Shown piece after piece: positions 1 to 8,340 of a stretch of 17,671 nt of DNA (within the stretch, counting starts at the first letter, position 1; every line of letters starts with the position of its first letter). Source of the stretch: Polyrhizophydium stewartii (lineage: Eukaryota > Chytridiomycota > Chytridiomycetes > Rhizophydiales); assembly GCA_027604665.1 (NCBI GenBank), contig JADGIZ010000261.1:1-17671 (forward strand), written 5' to 3'. The translations under genes and the position numbers were made by a program. Under the pieces are notes generated by a model. That model did not search any database and had not been told where the DNA came from. It was given only the letters and a program-made list of their open reading frames with translations.

Positions 1-30
1 CATGCAGGCTATACCTTTATTGTCATTATT

Positions 31-46
31 GGAGCGACTCCGTCGC
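31..46 (+). repeat. GGAGC-type hairpin copy 1
   Basis: Sixteen bases GGAGCGACTCCGTCGC, identical to 115-130 and 10750-10765. The stem is GCGAC/GTCGC around a TCC loop. Family members with other stems lie at 7670 and 9549. Confidence 0.8.
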
Positions 47-114
47 TGCTTCTGCTTATTCGAATTTTCCCGGAGCGACCGGGATTTGGAGATTGAGTGA
101 TTCTTGGTTGATTT

Positions 115-130
115 GGAGCGACTCCGTCGC
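115..130 (+). repeat. GGAGC-type hairpin copy 2
   Basis: Exact copy of 31-46. It is preceded by TTT, as is the variant at 7670. Confidence 0.8.
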
Positions 131-250
131 GGTCGATTTTGACCCCTTTGATCATTTTCCCTCAGATTGTTTGGAGCGGCTCCGCGGCGGCGGCCTCCGC
201 TGCACCTCTTTGATTATTAGGGAGATGAGCACTCTGTTTTCTCCTATTTG

Positions 251-1189
251 GGCTGTTCCCGCTATAAACACCATCTAATCGCTGGTTACAATCAATGAGG
301 AGGAGACGACCAACGAAAAAACGATTTTTTATAAGAGGCTAATATCTCTTTTTAGGACCTACTATCAATAAACCATCTAATATAAACAGGGTCTGGGCGT
401 CACCCCCGAGAGTGAGGCGAATGATTTAATGAAATGAGCCGATACGTATAAGAAGCCAGACCCGCCCTCTGGGGCGACCAGCCTAAATCGCCGGCAGGTC
501 GCCGTCCCGGCGCCACCCTTGGCTCTTTAGTATTCTCCTGTTTCCCTATGGAAGTAGTACCAATAACCCTTTACTCCTTTTATCCTTTTTAATCCATGTA
601 ATACAACTTAGAGCTATCATCCTCACTACGTTGAACAGGTACAAAGTAGAGTTCCGCGTGCCATCAAGCTGCTAGTTCAATTCCTTTCCCTATAGGGATC
701 AAAATTCTGATCAGCAGGTTATTTTCTACTAGTTCTAAATTAATAGGGTCAAATCAAGAATTGCTAAGTTATTCTTAGATTGCTTTAACTATTCTGGTCC
801 TGTTGTATCACTACTACTATCAACCTTCATTATTTATCTACTATGTTAATCAATACAAGATTAAGTGCAAGCGGCTCAAGACTATGGTAATTGAGCTACC
901 CCCCTAAGTTATTAATTGAGTAATTCAGCAACCTATGGTTGCTTTATTTATTAGTAATTTGTTTTATATTGCAGTCGAGGAGATTCTAGATAACTTCAAA
1001 TGAATCTCCTCACCTTAATTTATTTACCTAATGATTTACCGATGAGCTGAAAATAGGTTGTAATTTAAAGGAAGCTGACAAGCTGATCAATAAAAGATAT
1101 AAGGTTACCGGGATTTAATGAGACTAGCCTCTCCCGTAGGAAGGTGTGCACCCTTTAATGGGACTAATAGGGGTGCATTGGCAGCGGGC
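251..1189. other. No recognised gene; small GC cluster and hairpins
   Basis: No coding or RNA gene was recognised. The 10-mer ACCATCTAAT occurs at 270-279 and 372-381 and again twice near 5073 and 5158. A GC-rich cluster at 456-530 contains inverted arms GGCGACC (473-479) and GGTCGCC (497-503). A GCAACC-TAT-GGTTGC hairpin lies at 928-942. The sequence becomes strongly AT-rich after about 1200, where the cox1 remnant on the minus strand ends. Confidence 0.5.
928..942 (+). repeat. GCAACC-NNN-GGTTGC hairpin
   Basis: Perfect 6-bp stem GCAACC/GGTTGC with loop TAT, followed by TT. The same stem with different loops recurs at 7725, 10364 and 10784. Confidence 0.75.
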
Positions 1190-2272
1190 GCTAATAAACA
1201 TAACATTGATCGAAAGAGATATTAGATGTCTAGTAAATAAAAGACCCTGCCTTTAATGACACCTGAATAATTTATGATAAATGCAATTTAAATATTGTTA
1301 ATACATAAAATTTTAATTAATAAATTACCAATAACAGAGTAAGCTTCTATAATATTTTAATAACACTTAGAACATTAGAGGTTAAATGGAGCATATTCTA
1401 TGCATAATAATCTGAATAAAATAACGGAATTACTAATAACCACTGAAATAAGAAGGATAATAAATACTAGACCTTGAAATAGAACTAAAAATAATATAAA
1501 ATGGGGAACAATGGGATAATTCCCTGTGGGTTTCAAAAAGATAAAATGAAGATATTCATCAAAGAGGGCCGCAGATTGAGGTTTATATTTATGTTACTTT
1601 CTAAAAGATATTGTAAGTAATGTAATTGGATAATATGAAGGTGCTCCTTTATTAAACCAATGATACAACAGGTTAATATGTTTAGTATTTTAAATTAAAA
1701 CTCCAAGCTAATAATATGACTTTGCATTAAATAAACCAACGTTGCTACGCTATAGTAACGACAAGCAATGATAAGCGATATAGTCAATTTAATAATGCAG
1801 CAAATAACCAAGCTGCAAAGCTCTGAAATTATCCAAATTAATAGCATTAAAGTATAATAAGCGGTAATACCAGTAACAGATGTTAAAGGATAAAATACCA
1901 GCCGACCGCTAAGAGGACATCGCAAAGAATAAAATAGCACAAATAACCAAAAAAATGGTAACATTAATCACTAAAGATATATCAGACATTTGGCTAGACC
2001 AGGTGGAAATACCAGGGATGGGTTTGCATACTGTAAATAATAGAAGTGTTAGGTTTAATAGTTAAAACAGAATGGATAAAATACTGGTAGATATGCGGAT
2101 AATAGTCAAAATTAGTAGTGGTCAAATTAGTAGTCGTGAAGCCATAATTGCAGGTCAAATGCTACAATGAATTAGAAATAACTATATCAGCTGAAAATGT
2201 TCCAGATATCCCGATAAATAGCCATGATAGCAAGCTAATATGCCAGGGATTGTAGGTAAATTAAATCAAAGT
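1190..2272 (-). pseudogene. cox1: cox1 remnant, copy A (N-terminus to the HDTYY region)
   Basis: Cytochrome c oxidase subunit 1 is the haem-copper catalytic subunit of complex IV in the inner mitochondrial membrane. Read on the minus strand, short blocks resemble conserved cox1 regions in the correct order. They include a TNHKDIG-like start (about 2265), the IFGAFSG-type helix (about 2205), YNVLIT (about 2085), GGFGNW (about 2010), DM..LNNISFW (about 1970), TVYPPLSS (about 1890), PVLYQ..HPEVY (about 1665-1625), YFTAATMII..PTGIK (about 1430-1350) and LDISLHDTYY (about 1205). The span of about 1.08 kb matches the expected distance between these landmarks. The frame is broken many times. An 89-codon frame at 1695-1964, rich in hydrophobic residues, is what survives of its middle. 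No sequence like the 3' third is visible beyond 1190. The match was made by eye. Confidence 0.5.
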
Positions 2273-2314
2273 TGGAAAATTAGAAATTTTATTAAAACCT
2301 TTTTGGTTTATTTG

Positions 2315-2545
2315 GAAGAAATTTTAATTTCTAATACAATTAATGTTCAGCTAGTGTTATTAGAAGCTCCGGCACCAACACCTACTAAATGGGAAACTAC
2401 ATAATAAGAAACGTAAATTACACTATTACTCACATCAGCACTACGAGCTACACCACCTCTTAAAGGTTAAATACTTAATGAAACTGGTTTAGCAATAGCA
2501 TTCACCAAATATTAACTGATAACTAATAGAAATAGGGGATGCATT
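2315..2545 (-). pseudogene. possible atp9 (ATP synthase subunit c) remnant
   Basis: The minus-strand sequence just upstream of the cox1 remnant contains a TTAATATTTGG..TATTGCT block near 2515-2495. This resembles the LIGAG.ATIA start of the c-subunit. An exact GTAGCTCG block near 2450 reads GVAR, the invariant loop of the protein, followed by weaker similarity to the second membrane helix. The length is close to the usual 74 codons, but about 20 bases are missing between the two blocks and stop codons interrupt the frame. The minus-strand order atp9 then cox1 is plausible for a mitochondrial genome. The evidence is thin, and chance similarity in AT-rich DNA is a real alternative. Confidence 0.27.
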
Positions 2546-3072
2546 AGTGAACGTATTAAACTTATCATGGGATTTGTGTCTATCTATCTATGGTTGCAAG
2601 GTAGATTATTAATTTTATAACATTAGTTTAGGGTTTAGTTCCCTAAAGCTGCTAGTTTATCGGCATATAAGAGAGGTTGGTGCTTGAGCTAAATATTCTA
2701 AAATGCATTAGCCATTTATCGAAATTCCTCTGATATATTATAAATGCCAGTTTTAGCAAGGCTTTTCTTTAACTTACTTTTAGCTTAAATTTTGGCTATC
2801 CATATGAAATTCAACTGATAAAATGCTTAGTAATAAAATAATATCGATCATACAATATTAAATATACTATTAATTAAAAATTTCACTAAGCCTGTTAGCA
2901 TGGCTTATCACTTGCTATTGGTATCAATTAATGTTTATCCATTATAATACAACATGCAATACCTTTTCCCAAGCATCTTTACAGACTAATTAATATATAA
3001 TCTGCTAACACGGGTTAAATGCAGAATATAATAAAGGATGAGGGAGCCATTAAAGCTCTTACCGAAAAAAAA
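2546..3072. other. No recognised gene, AT-rich
   Basis: AT-rich DNA with frequent stop codons in all frames. I could not line it up with any mitochondrial gene on either strand. It ends at the palindrome cluster that starts at 3073. Confidence 0.4.
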
Positions 3073-3134
3073 GGTTTTGGCCAAAACCGGTTTTTCAGCG
3101 CCGGCCAAAAAACGGGACCCCGAATCGGGGTCCC
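3073..3134. repeat. overlapping GC palindromes
   Basis: GGTTTTGGCCAAAACC (3073-3088) is a perfect palindrome. It overlaps a second one, AAAACCGGTTTT (3083-3094). At 3114-3134, arms GGGACCCCGA and TCGGGGTCCC flank a single A, giving a 10-bp stem. The cluster sits between two AT-rich segments. A factor-independent terminator is unlikely because no T-run follows the strong stem. Confidence 0.8.
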
Positions 3135-3244
3135 CACTGCGATCCGACCCTATTAAGCCGAAGGAGGCTCCGCGGTGCGTTCAGCTCCAGAATTATTAGA
3201 ATATTTTATGTGTTTTAATTAGCTACACAGGTGTGGCGGGTATA

Positions 3245-3372
3245 ATGGAATAACCCATGTCTAAAGGCTTTAGTTCTGGCAAAGCTAATACTAGCACCAT
3301 TTAATGATTTAGAATCTTTAAAATTATTGGTAATGCACCTAATGCATCATATTTACAATAGAAATTAACATT
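3245..3372 (-). pseudogene. cox1: cox1 fragment (INF..NM..MHRLPLFVW..LSLPVLAG region)
   Basis: On the minus strand, a GTTAATTTCTATTG block (about 3370) resembles cox1 INFI. It is followed within a few codons by AATATGATGCATTAG and CATTACCAATAATTTT, which resemble NM..MHRLPLF. TATTAGCTTTGCCAG (about 3290) resembles the LSLPVLAG helix. Order and spacing agree with cox1, but only about 40 codons are covered and the frame is lost. The same region of cox1 recurs in copies B and C, so this would be a further independent scrap. Confidence 0.33.
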
Positions 3373-3606
3373 TTTGTTTTATGTTATTTTTTTATTCTTT
3401 CTCTTTTTAAAGGTATCTATTTTTATACTTAAGCGAAGCGGTTCCCACATCGGTGAGTTTTGTAACCTTTTCACACATTAAAAACTCATTGGTTATGCTT
3501 TTTTAATTGGCTATTACAATTTGAACAGCTATTCTTATTTATCAGATAATTTAATCTATAGCAATTATTCTAATCTATAAATGGTAAGATGTTACTTACA
3601 ATGCTT

Positions 3607-3789
3607 CTAAGAGGCTTCATCTCTAAGTGAAATATTATATTTTTGTAGATATTTTACATTCGTTAATATTGAGTAATTTGGCGGGAAGATTGATTGTTTC
3701 AAGATCGCAGTAAAATCAATAAAGAAATCTAATAAATCTGAGAGAGCTCTAATTAAATGAGAGACAATTTCAAAGGAGTTGGGAAACAA
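3607..3789 (-). pseudogene. unidentified open stretch (60 codons)
   Basis: This 60-codon frame opens with TTG and has a mixed hydrophobic and charged composition (FEIVSHLIRAL, DLLDFFIDF, NVKYLQKYN). That looks more like a real protein relic than the low-complexity frames nearby. I do not recognise the family. It could come from a mitochondrial-plasmid polymerase or an intron-encoded protein, but no motif shows this. It lies on the same strand as the unidentified stretch at 4175-4414, about 390 bases downstream of that stretch's stop codon, so the two could be parts of one decayed gene. Confidence 0.2.
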
Positions 3790-4174
3790 TCAAATGAATA
3801 TCTTATATAACGCAGTAGATGCTGTTTAATAAAGCCTAATCATCACCTCACTCATAAACTATCTATGACTCTCTCAACTAATAAGCACCAGATCTCAATG
3901 ACTAGAACTCAATCCAATCCAGAGAAAGTATTTAGGTACTTGACTAGAGATATAAGGATGCAATCTCAGATCTAGACCTAATTATATAACATAAGAGGAC
4001 AAATGAATAAAGAAACAGAAATCTAAAAGAAGCTAGACTCAATAATAATCTTAAATGAATCACTTTGTTCCCTCAAACTGTAGGCTGAGCCTCTCTATGA
4101 ATCAGTTTAACATTAAATCGAAAGAATCAATAGTTAAAACACTTCTTAAAAAGGGCTTTTTATATGCTTATTGT

Positions 4175-4414
4175 TTAGTCTTTGAAGTGAATATATATGG
4201 TCAAGGGTCTGAAATCCAAATAAAAGTTTCTTAAGTTCTTGTCATGATTGCTGAATTCTCTTTTATGTGATAGCGACATAATTATTATTCTTATTAACTG
4301 ATTCTTTTTATCTGAATTATCTCTAGCTTGTTCAATATCTCCATTATCATCTTTGTTATGAGATTCATAAATGGGAATTAGTTGATTGATGATTGTGTAA
4401 TCTTCTCTTCCACA
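4175..4414 (-). pseudogene. unidentified open stretch (79 codons, no early start)
   Basis: On the minus strand, a frame runs stop-to-stop for 79 codons. It includes NQLIPIYESHNKDDNGD, KKNQLIRIIIMSLSHKRE and LRNFYLDFRPLTIYIHFKD. The first ATG comes only at codon 46, so ordinary ORF lists miss it. The balanced use of K, D, N, R, E and aromatic residues is unlike the other frames in the window and suggests a former soluble protein. No catalytic motif is recognised. Chance remains possible because AT-rich DNA can stay open for this long. Confidence 0.25.
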
Positions 4415-5244
4415 TTAGTTTACGTTATTAGTATAGTGTCCATTTTTTTAAGCTAAGCGATGCGGTTCCAAACCGGGGGCGCAGATTGAGGCAAACAATC
4501 TCCTGAGTTGCTGAATCTATTGGTGTATTCGGGATCCGCCGGTGTCTAAGTACGCTTCAGGTCTTGCTATACCGACCCTCGCTTTGATGGGCCCGACACC
4601 CCGGCTGATCCACAATAAGAATAACCTCTACGGTTTGCATCTATTAGAAATCAGAAAGAAATTGTCAATTTGCAAATCGAACCTATTCGGATTAACCCAT
4701 TTGGACTAGCCTATTTTCCCTATTTGTAGGACCTCCGGTCAGCCTCATCTATTCTCAATGAAGCGAAGCGGCCCAGGAATTGACAGAATAGTCGCCGCCA
4801 AACATATCGCTCGGGCGCGCGCACCCGGAGGCGGATCTTGAATTGGGGCTTAGAAATCTGATCTCCCCTTGAGGGGGCAGGGGGTGGTAATGATGATATC
4901 CTCATACGCTTCAACCGGAGATTGGCCTGACAATCGGAGGTGTCCACTAGTCATCGAGGGAACCGAGAAGCTGACGTATGGTTGAAGCGGAGGAATGCCT
5001 GATTATTGGGGACGTATATGCTATCTTCCATCCCATCCTGGTTTCTATTCAGTCTGAATATACTATCATTTCACCATCTAATTACAATAAACCCTAAGAA
5101 TAAAGAAAACCACAGCTACTTAATTCTCCTATAATTACGGAAACTCTCCCTATTTAGACCATCTAATCACGGTCGCTAGTAGATCGAAGATCGGTCGCTC
5201 CGTCTCCTAAAAGATAGTAATGGAGTAAGCTATCAATAATAAAT

Positions 5245-5353
5245 CGCGGCCGCGACGTCGCCTCAGAAGCTCTTCTGAGGCCCGGATCTGAAGGATCCGG
5301 GGGAGCCTTGTAAAGGCTCCGGTCGCGGAGTGGCCGGCCTTCGCCTACGCCAC
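5245..5353. repeat. head-to-tail array of perfect palindromes and hairpins
   Basis: Six inverted repeats follow one another almost without spacers. They are CGCGGCCGCG (5245-5254); GCGACGTCGC (5252-5261); a 10-bp stem GCCTCAGAAG/CTTCTGAGGC with a 2-nt loop (5260-5281); CCCGGATC/GATCCGGG with loop TGAAG (5281-5301); GGAGCCTT/AAGGCTCC with loop GTA (5302-5320); and GTGGC/GCCAC (5330-5353), which encloses GGCCGGCC. Neighbouring units share one to three bases at their junctions. The array is far more GC-rich than its surroundings. Two of its words recur in the island at 17356-17427. Confidence 0.85.
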
Positions 5354-5694
5354 ACCCGCCGCGGTAAAATAAAGATAAAATTCAAGCGCGGGGCGGACAC
5401 GTCCACCTCGAAACATATTGCAAACGGTACTGTCTTTTAAAATATGGGAATTATCCGGTATAAAAAGACCTCTAATTAAAGCATAGTTAAAGTCACGAGA
5501 GCCTAGGCGACAATGGCGCATTTAGCAACTTCTCTGAGAACGATCAAGTCCCGGACCGAAGGTGGGATCTTTGGAGAGATCGTCGGATTCAATCGAGTCA
5601 AGGGTTCGCGACAGGCTGTAGTCCAGCTCTGTCCTTGCTTAATGCACAGTCGGGATTCTCATAGATAGCTTAGCAACTCTATAGCCTCAGGGAG
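5354..5694. other. No recognised gene between hairpin array and cob remnant
   Basis: This stretch is moderately GC-rich. Cob similarity fades upstream of about 5695 and I could not extend it into this stretch. No other gene was recognised. Confidence 0.4.
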
Positions 5695-6020
5695 GCCCTT
5701 TGAAGTTCTGAGTTCCTGAGAATTTGTATGTATAGCCATGTCCTTGTGGTTTCCTTACTGATTCCTGTGAATCTTATGAACTACTATATGTTACCGATTA
5801 TGATAACAACCCTGATCTAATGATTAGTGCATTATTTACTTATATCTGTGTTAATCGTTACAATAATAGTGCTATATACTTCCACAACTTCGCCAAATTT
5901 GACAGTATGTTTATCCTATTTGAACCGGGTAATTGCTCTACTCAATCATGTAATGAAGCTATATTGCCTTAGTATCTTTAGTGGTTTAGGTCATGAAACC
6001 CTATCAGATCTTGTCAATTA
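5695..6020 (+). pseudogene. cob: cob (cytochrome b) 3' remnant, copy A
   Basis: Cytochrome b is the quinone-oxidising membrane subunit of complex III. The blocks run in the order of its C-terminal half. A CCTGAGAATTTGT block (5714) resembles PDNYIPANP. GATTCCTGTGAATC..TACTATATG (about 5760-5795) resembles HIVPEWYFLPFYAI. CCCTGATCTA..ATTAGTGC (about 5812-5830) resembles IPDKLGGVIA. ATATCTGTGTTAAT..ATACTTCC (about 5843-5883) resembles ASILIL..HTS. AGTATCTTTAGTGG..TAGGTCA (about 5970-5993) resembles VEYPF..IGQL. The frame changes several times. A 75-codon frame at 5827-6054 (GTG start) is the best surviving piece. The upstream half of the gene is not visible. Confidence 0.47.
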
Positions 6021-6156
6021 CGATAAGCACCTACGGTGGCCAGTTCTAAGGTAATACACACCTGGCTCGGGCTATACTAGATTCATAGAGAAATACTCAA
6101 CAGAAATAAAATACCTAGGGCACGTGAAGTAGGAATGGTCTGGTTAGAATTTATAC

Positions 6157-6173
6157 TCGATCTAATAGATCGA
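6157..6173. repeat. TCGATCT-AAT-AGATCGA hairpin
   Basis: Perfect 7-bp stem with a 3-nt loop. It belongs to the 3-nt-loop hairpins spread through the window. Confidence 0.7.
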
Positions 6174-6248
6174 CTTTAGGCCGATTTTGAACGTACCTCT
6201 AGTCAATTGTACGCTTAAAAGTAAATAGATCTCAAACTATTAGATGTA

Positions 6249-6267
6249 ATCGATCCAGAGGATCGAT
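6249..6267. repeat. ATCGATCC-AGA-GGATCGAT hairpin
   Basis: Perfect 8-bp stem with loop AGA. The loop and the CC/GG closing pairs match the hairpin at 10364. Confidence 0.75.
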
Positions 6268-7343
6268 CAAACTCAGGATTCCTAGAATGCTTAAATCTGA
6301 AGGTTCCGATGATGGGTCAGATACCCTTTAGAAGTAGTCTTGGCATGAGAATTGATGAGCAATAATCGCAAAGCTAATACGAAAATTGTAAACCATTTGG
6401 AAAACACAGATCCGTATAGTCTCCCCAGGTACTAATATTAGGAGAACAATCTCGTGGCTGCCTTAATAATACAAATAAACACGAGGCCTGAATGTTTATG
6501 AATCTTTATACCTGGCTGAATTATTTAATAAAACACTAAACATAGATTCTAACCAGGCTCTTCTATGATTCTTGTCAAACTCTTAGTTGTATCATCTAAA
6601 TCTTATAGGGGTCGTATTCGTATTGGTCCTAATATGCTTTCAGTACCATATAGAATGTCCTTTTACTATAAAGATCTGAACCCTTAATTTGACTATATGC
6701 TTTATACTAATCTTTAGAGAAAATCAAATCATCATGAGTAATTATCAATAGACTAGTAAACTTAGCCATACCCTCCTCCAGACTAGTCTTAACATAATCC
6801 ACTGTTTGGGAGATAATCTTCTAATGATCCTAATAGGCATCATCCATTATTTCAGGATCCTACATATCCTCAAATCCCCAATTAATCAGGTATACACCTT
6901 AAATAACCCTACTAAAAATAGCACATCATCTCCGTTCCACCAGCTCTCTCTGGATACCGGAAATTCATCATTAATTTCTTTCATTAGGTGATTATTATCT
7001 ATTCTACAAAAATGAGGCTCATCTTCCTTAATCAATCACAAATCAAGTTTGCCAATATTTAGGTAACACTATACAGGTGATGGGTTTAATCTAGTGTTCA
7101 TTTCTAATTCTATACCTTACCCACTCTTCTGAGCAGGAAGTATGATTTAGTTTATAAATTGAAGCTGGATTGATCTCTCCCAATTAGAGCTTGCTATTCC
7201 TAAAGATAGAAGAGATTCGTGAGTGAGTAGGAGAAATTGAGGTGATACCTCCGACCAACAAATGAAGTCATGGGGTTGGTGACAGGTGATGAATGGGAAG
7301 TTGAACTGGTGTGCAAACTAAGTTCCCGAAAAATGATAATCCA

Positions 7344-7360
7344 GAGGCCCTCAAGGCCTC
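7344..7360. repeat. GAGGCC-CTCAA-GGCCTC hairpin
   Basis: Six-bp perfect stem with a 5-nt loop, 11 bases upstream of the CGGATAACC word of the rnl remnant. Confidence 0.65.
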
Positions 7361-7515
7361 GTAAACAAATCGGATAACCGTATTGTAGTGTTCTTTTTTA
7401 GGAAATCCTTCATTACTCCTACTCCAGAGTTAAGCCAAAGGCCGAGTTATAGCTAATAACGATTATCAAATATTAGTCTGTTAGGGCTCCGCCCGATTAA
7501 GTTATTAAACCAGCA

Positions 7516-7531
7516 GGGCGCTTAAGCGCCC
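7516..7531. repeat. GGGCGCTTAAGCGCCC perfect palindrome inside rnl remnant
   Basis: A 16-base perfect palindrome. It sits between two rRNA words that are only a few bases apart in ordinary large-subunit rRNA. It therefore looks like part of an insertion of roughly 40 bases. Confidence 0.8.
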
Positions 7532-7669
7532 GCCCCTTTCACAGGACGTAGCTGGGTCTAACATCCATTATTTGCTTATCAACTTTGAGGGTAGTTAACT
7601 AAAAAGGAAGGCAATTGGTTAAATTCGGATAAACCTCCGCGGCAATTCTTCAAGATCTATCATAGATTT

Positions 7670-7685
7670 GGAGCAGCTCCGCTGC
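7670..7685 (+). repeat. GGAGC-type hairpin with GCAGC/GCTGC stem
   Basis: GGAGCAGCTCCGCTGC. Compared with the copies at 31 and 115, GA became AG and the opposing TC became CT, so stem pairing is preserved. It is preceded by TTT, like the copy at 115. Confidence 0.75.
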
Positions 7686-7724
7686 GTCCATCTAAAAGAT
7701 CCACTAAGGATTAAGTTAATAAGA

Positions 7725-7739
7725 GCAACCGGAGGTTGC
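7725..7739 (+). repeat. GCAACC-GGA-GGTTGC hairpin
   Basis: Same stem as 928-942 but with loop GGA, and again followed by T. It lies about 30 bases upstream of the sarcin-ricin-like word of the rnl remnant. Confidence 0.75.
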
Positions 7740-7838
7740 TTAGAATGGATAAAATACAATTGAACATATAGTACTAAGAGGCATACCGCTTCCGAATTTT
7801 CAATATCACTAGAAATCGCAAACCCAATTACCTAGCTG

Positions 7839-7855
7839 TCGAATCTATGATTCGA
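7839..7855. repeat. TCGAATC-TAT-GATTCGA hairpin
   Basis: Perfect 7-bp stem with loop TAT near the 3' end of the rnl remnant. Confidence 0.7.
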
Positions 7856-8189
7856 TGAATGTAGTAAACCATTCATAATAAATCGTTCATATAGGCTAAT
7901 TAACTTCAGATTCTGTTGACTAAGACGACAGCCTATGAATACTGTTAATAGCTAAGAAGCCCCAGCGGCGGTTGAGCGCTCCAAATTCGGCAGACTTGCA
8001 ACCGTAAGCACGCTTTATATAATTGGGAATGCACGTATTATTTTGAAGTTTAGACAAATACCTGTAGTCACTAACCAAGTTATTGTGTAATCTAGTTCAA
8101 ATCATAAACCCATATCCAATGGTTGGTTTCACCTCTAATACCAGTTTGTGTGTTTGTAAGATAACAAATGAGAATACGCGATAATTTAG

Positions 8190-8340
8190 GGTACGTGGAT
8201 GCACTTCTAAGATACGAAGAGTCTAAACGAAGGTAAGCAAATAGTACAATAAATCAATTCTAATCTTTGGCTGATCTACATAAGGGTGACCTGGTTATCT
8301 TTGCTGGTTTATCAGATTATCATCACCAGTTATAAGAACA
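8190..8340 (+). pseudogene. cox1: cox1 fragment (LHDTYY to AGFYYW region)
   Basis: GATGCACTTCTAAGATACG (8198-8216) resembles the DIALHDTYY block of cox1. GGGTGACCTGGTTATCTTTG (8284-8303) and the following CTGGTTTATC resemble MGAVFAIFAGFYYW. Their order is right, but the gap is about 30 bases longer than in cox1. The histidine block that normally ligates haem a3 and copper lies between them and is not recognisable. The evidence is a few short words only. Confidence 0.28.

Larger units (their letters stand above)
1..250. repeat. GC-rich hairpin island 1
   Basis: This short GC-rich stretch lies in otherwise AT-rich DNA. It carries two exact copies of GGAGCGACTCCGTCGC (31-46 and 115-130) and a variant beginning GGAGCGGCTCCG at 173. 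Each copy can fold as GCGAC-TCC-GTCGC or, alternatively, as GGAG-CGA-CTCC. A 61-codon reading frame that starts with TTG at 93 crosses the repeats. It has no recognisable domain and I do not regard it as a gene. Confidence 0.7.
3373..5244. other. No recognised gene; several protein-like stretches
   Basis: 3420-4440 is AT-rich and carries two minus-strand stretches with protein-like composition (listed separately). AAGCGAAGCGGTTCC-type words occur near 3431, 4452 and 4761. 4480-4960 is GC-richer, with a CCCCTTGAGGGG hairpin near 4865 and a GGGCGCGCGCACCCG block near 4814. A 75-codon minus-strand frame at 4720-4947 has no recognisable motif. ACCATCTAAT recurs at 5073-5082 and 5158-5167, just before the hairpin array. 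Confidence 0.4.
6021..6789. other. No recognised gene; hairpins; possibly 5' parts of the rRNA remnant
   Basis: Two perfect hairpins lie here: TCGATCT-AAT-AGATCGA (6157-6173) and ATCGATCC-AGA-GGATCGAT (6249-6267). Both have 3-nt loops. The large-subunit rRNA remnant downstream would be expected to have its 5' domains here, but I see no conserved word that proves it. Confidence 0.4.
6790..7900 (+). pseudogene. rnl: large-subunit rRNA remnant (domains IV-VI)
   Basis: The large-subunit rRNA forms the peptidyl-transferase centre. Conserved words appear in order. CGGATAACC (7371) resembles the GGGATAACAGG of domain V. GGGCTCCGCCCGATTAAG (7484-7501) resembles GGCTGTTCGCCGATTAAAG. ACGTAGCTGGGTCTAAC (7545-7561) resembles ACGTGAGCTGGGTTTAG. 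AGTACTAAGAGGCATACC (7770-7787) resembles the sarcin-ricin word AGTACGAGAGGACC. CCTAGCTGTC (7831) resembles the later GTAGCTATGT helix. Weaker similarity to domain IV begins near 6790. Hairpins separate several of these words: 7516-7531 lies between the second and third, and 7670-7685 and 7725-7739 lie between the third and fourth. With such losses in invariant positions the copy cannot be functional. Confidence 0.47.

Noticed and set aside
1235..1265. AAAAGACCCTGCC as the LSU rRNA AAAGACCCTATG word
   Set aside because: No neighbouring rRNA word is present, and the opposite strand is explained as part of the cox1 remnant.
1695..1964. 89-codon minus-strand frame as an intact small membrane protein
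   Set aside because: It lies inside the collinear cox1 similarity and shows an SGRLVFYPLTS block equivalent to TGWTVYPPLSS. I take it as the surviving part of a pseudogene.
2060..2405. A plus-strand cox2 remnant, including a 54-codon frame from 2240 with PG..LNQ..FIK..VY..IN..EA spacing
   Set aside because: The minus strand of the same bases lines up better and more continuously with the cox1 N-terminus. The Cu-A cysteines of cox2 are absent. The plus-strand similarity is probably chance.
2440..2590. atp6 remnant on the minus strand, from a KPVSLSI string
   Set aside because: The following RLFANM/AGH-type block is missing, and the same bases give a GVAR anchor that fits atp9 better.
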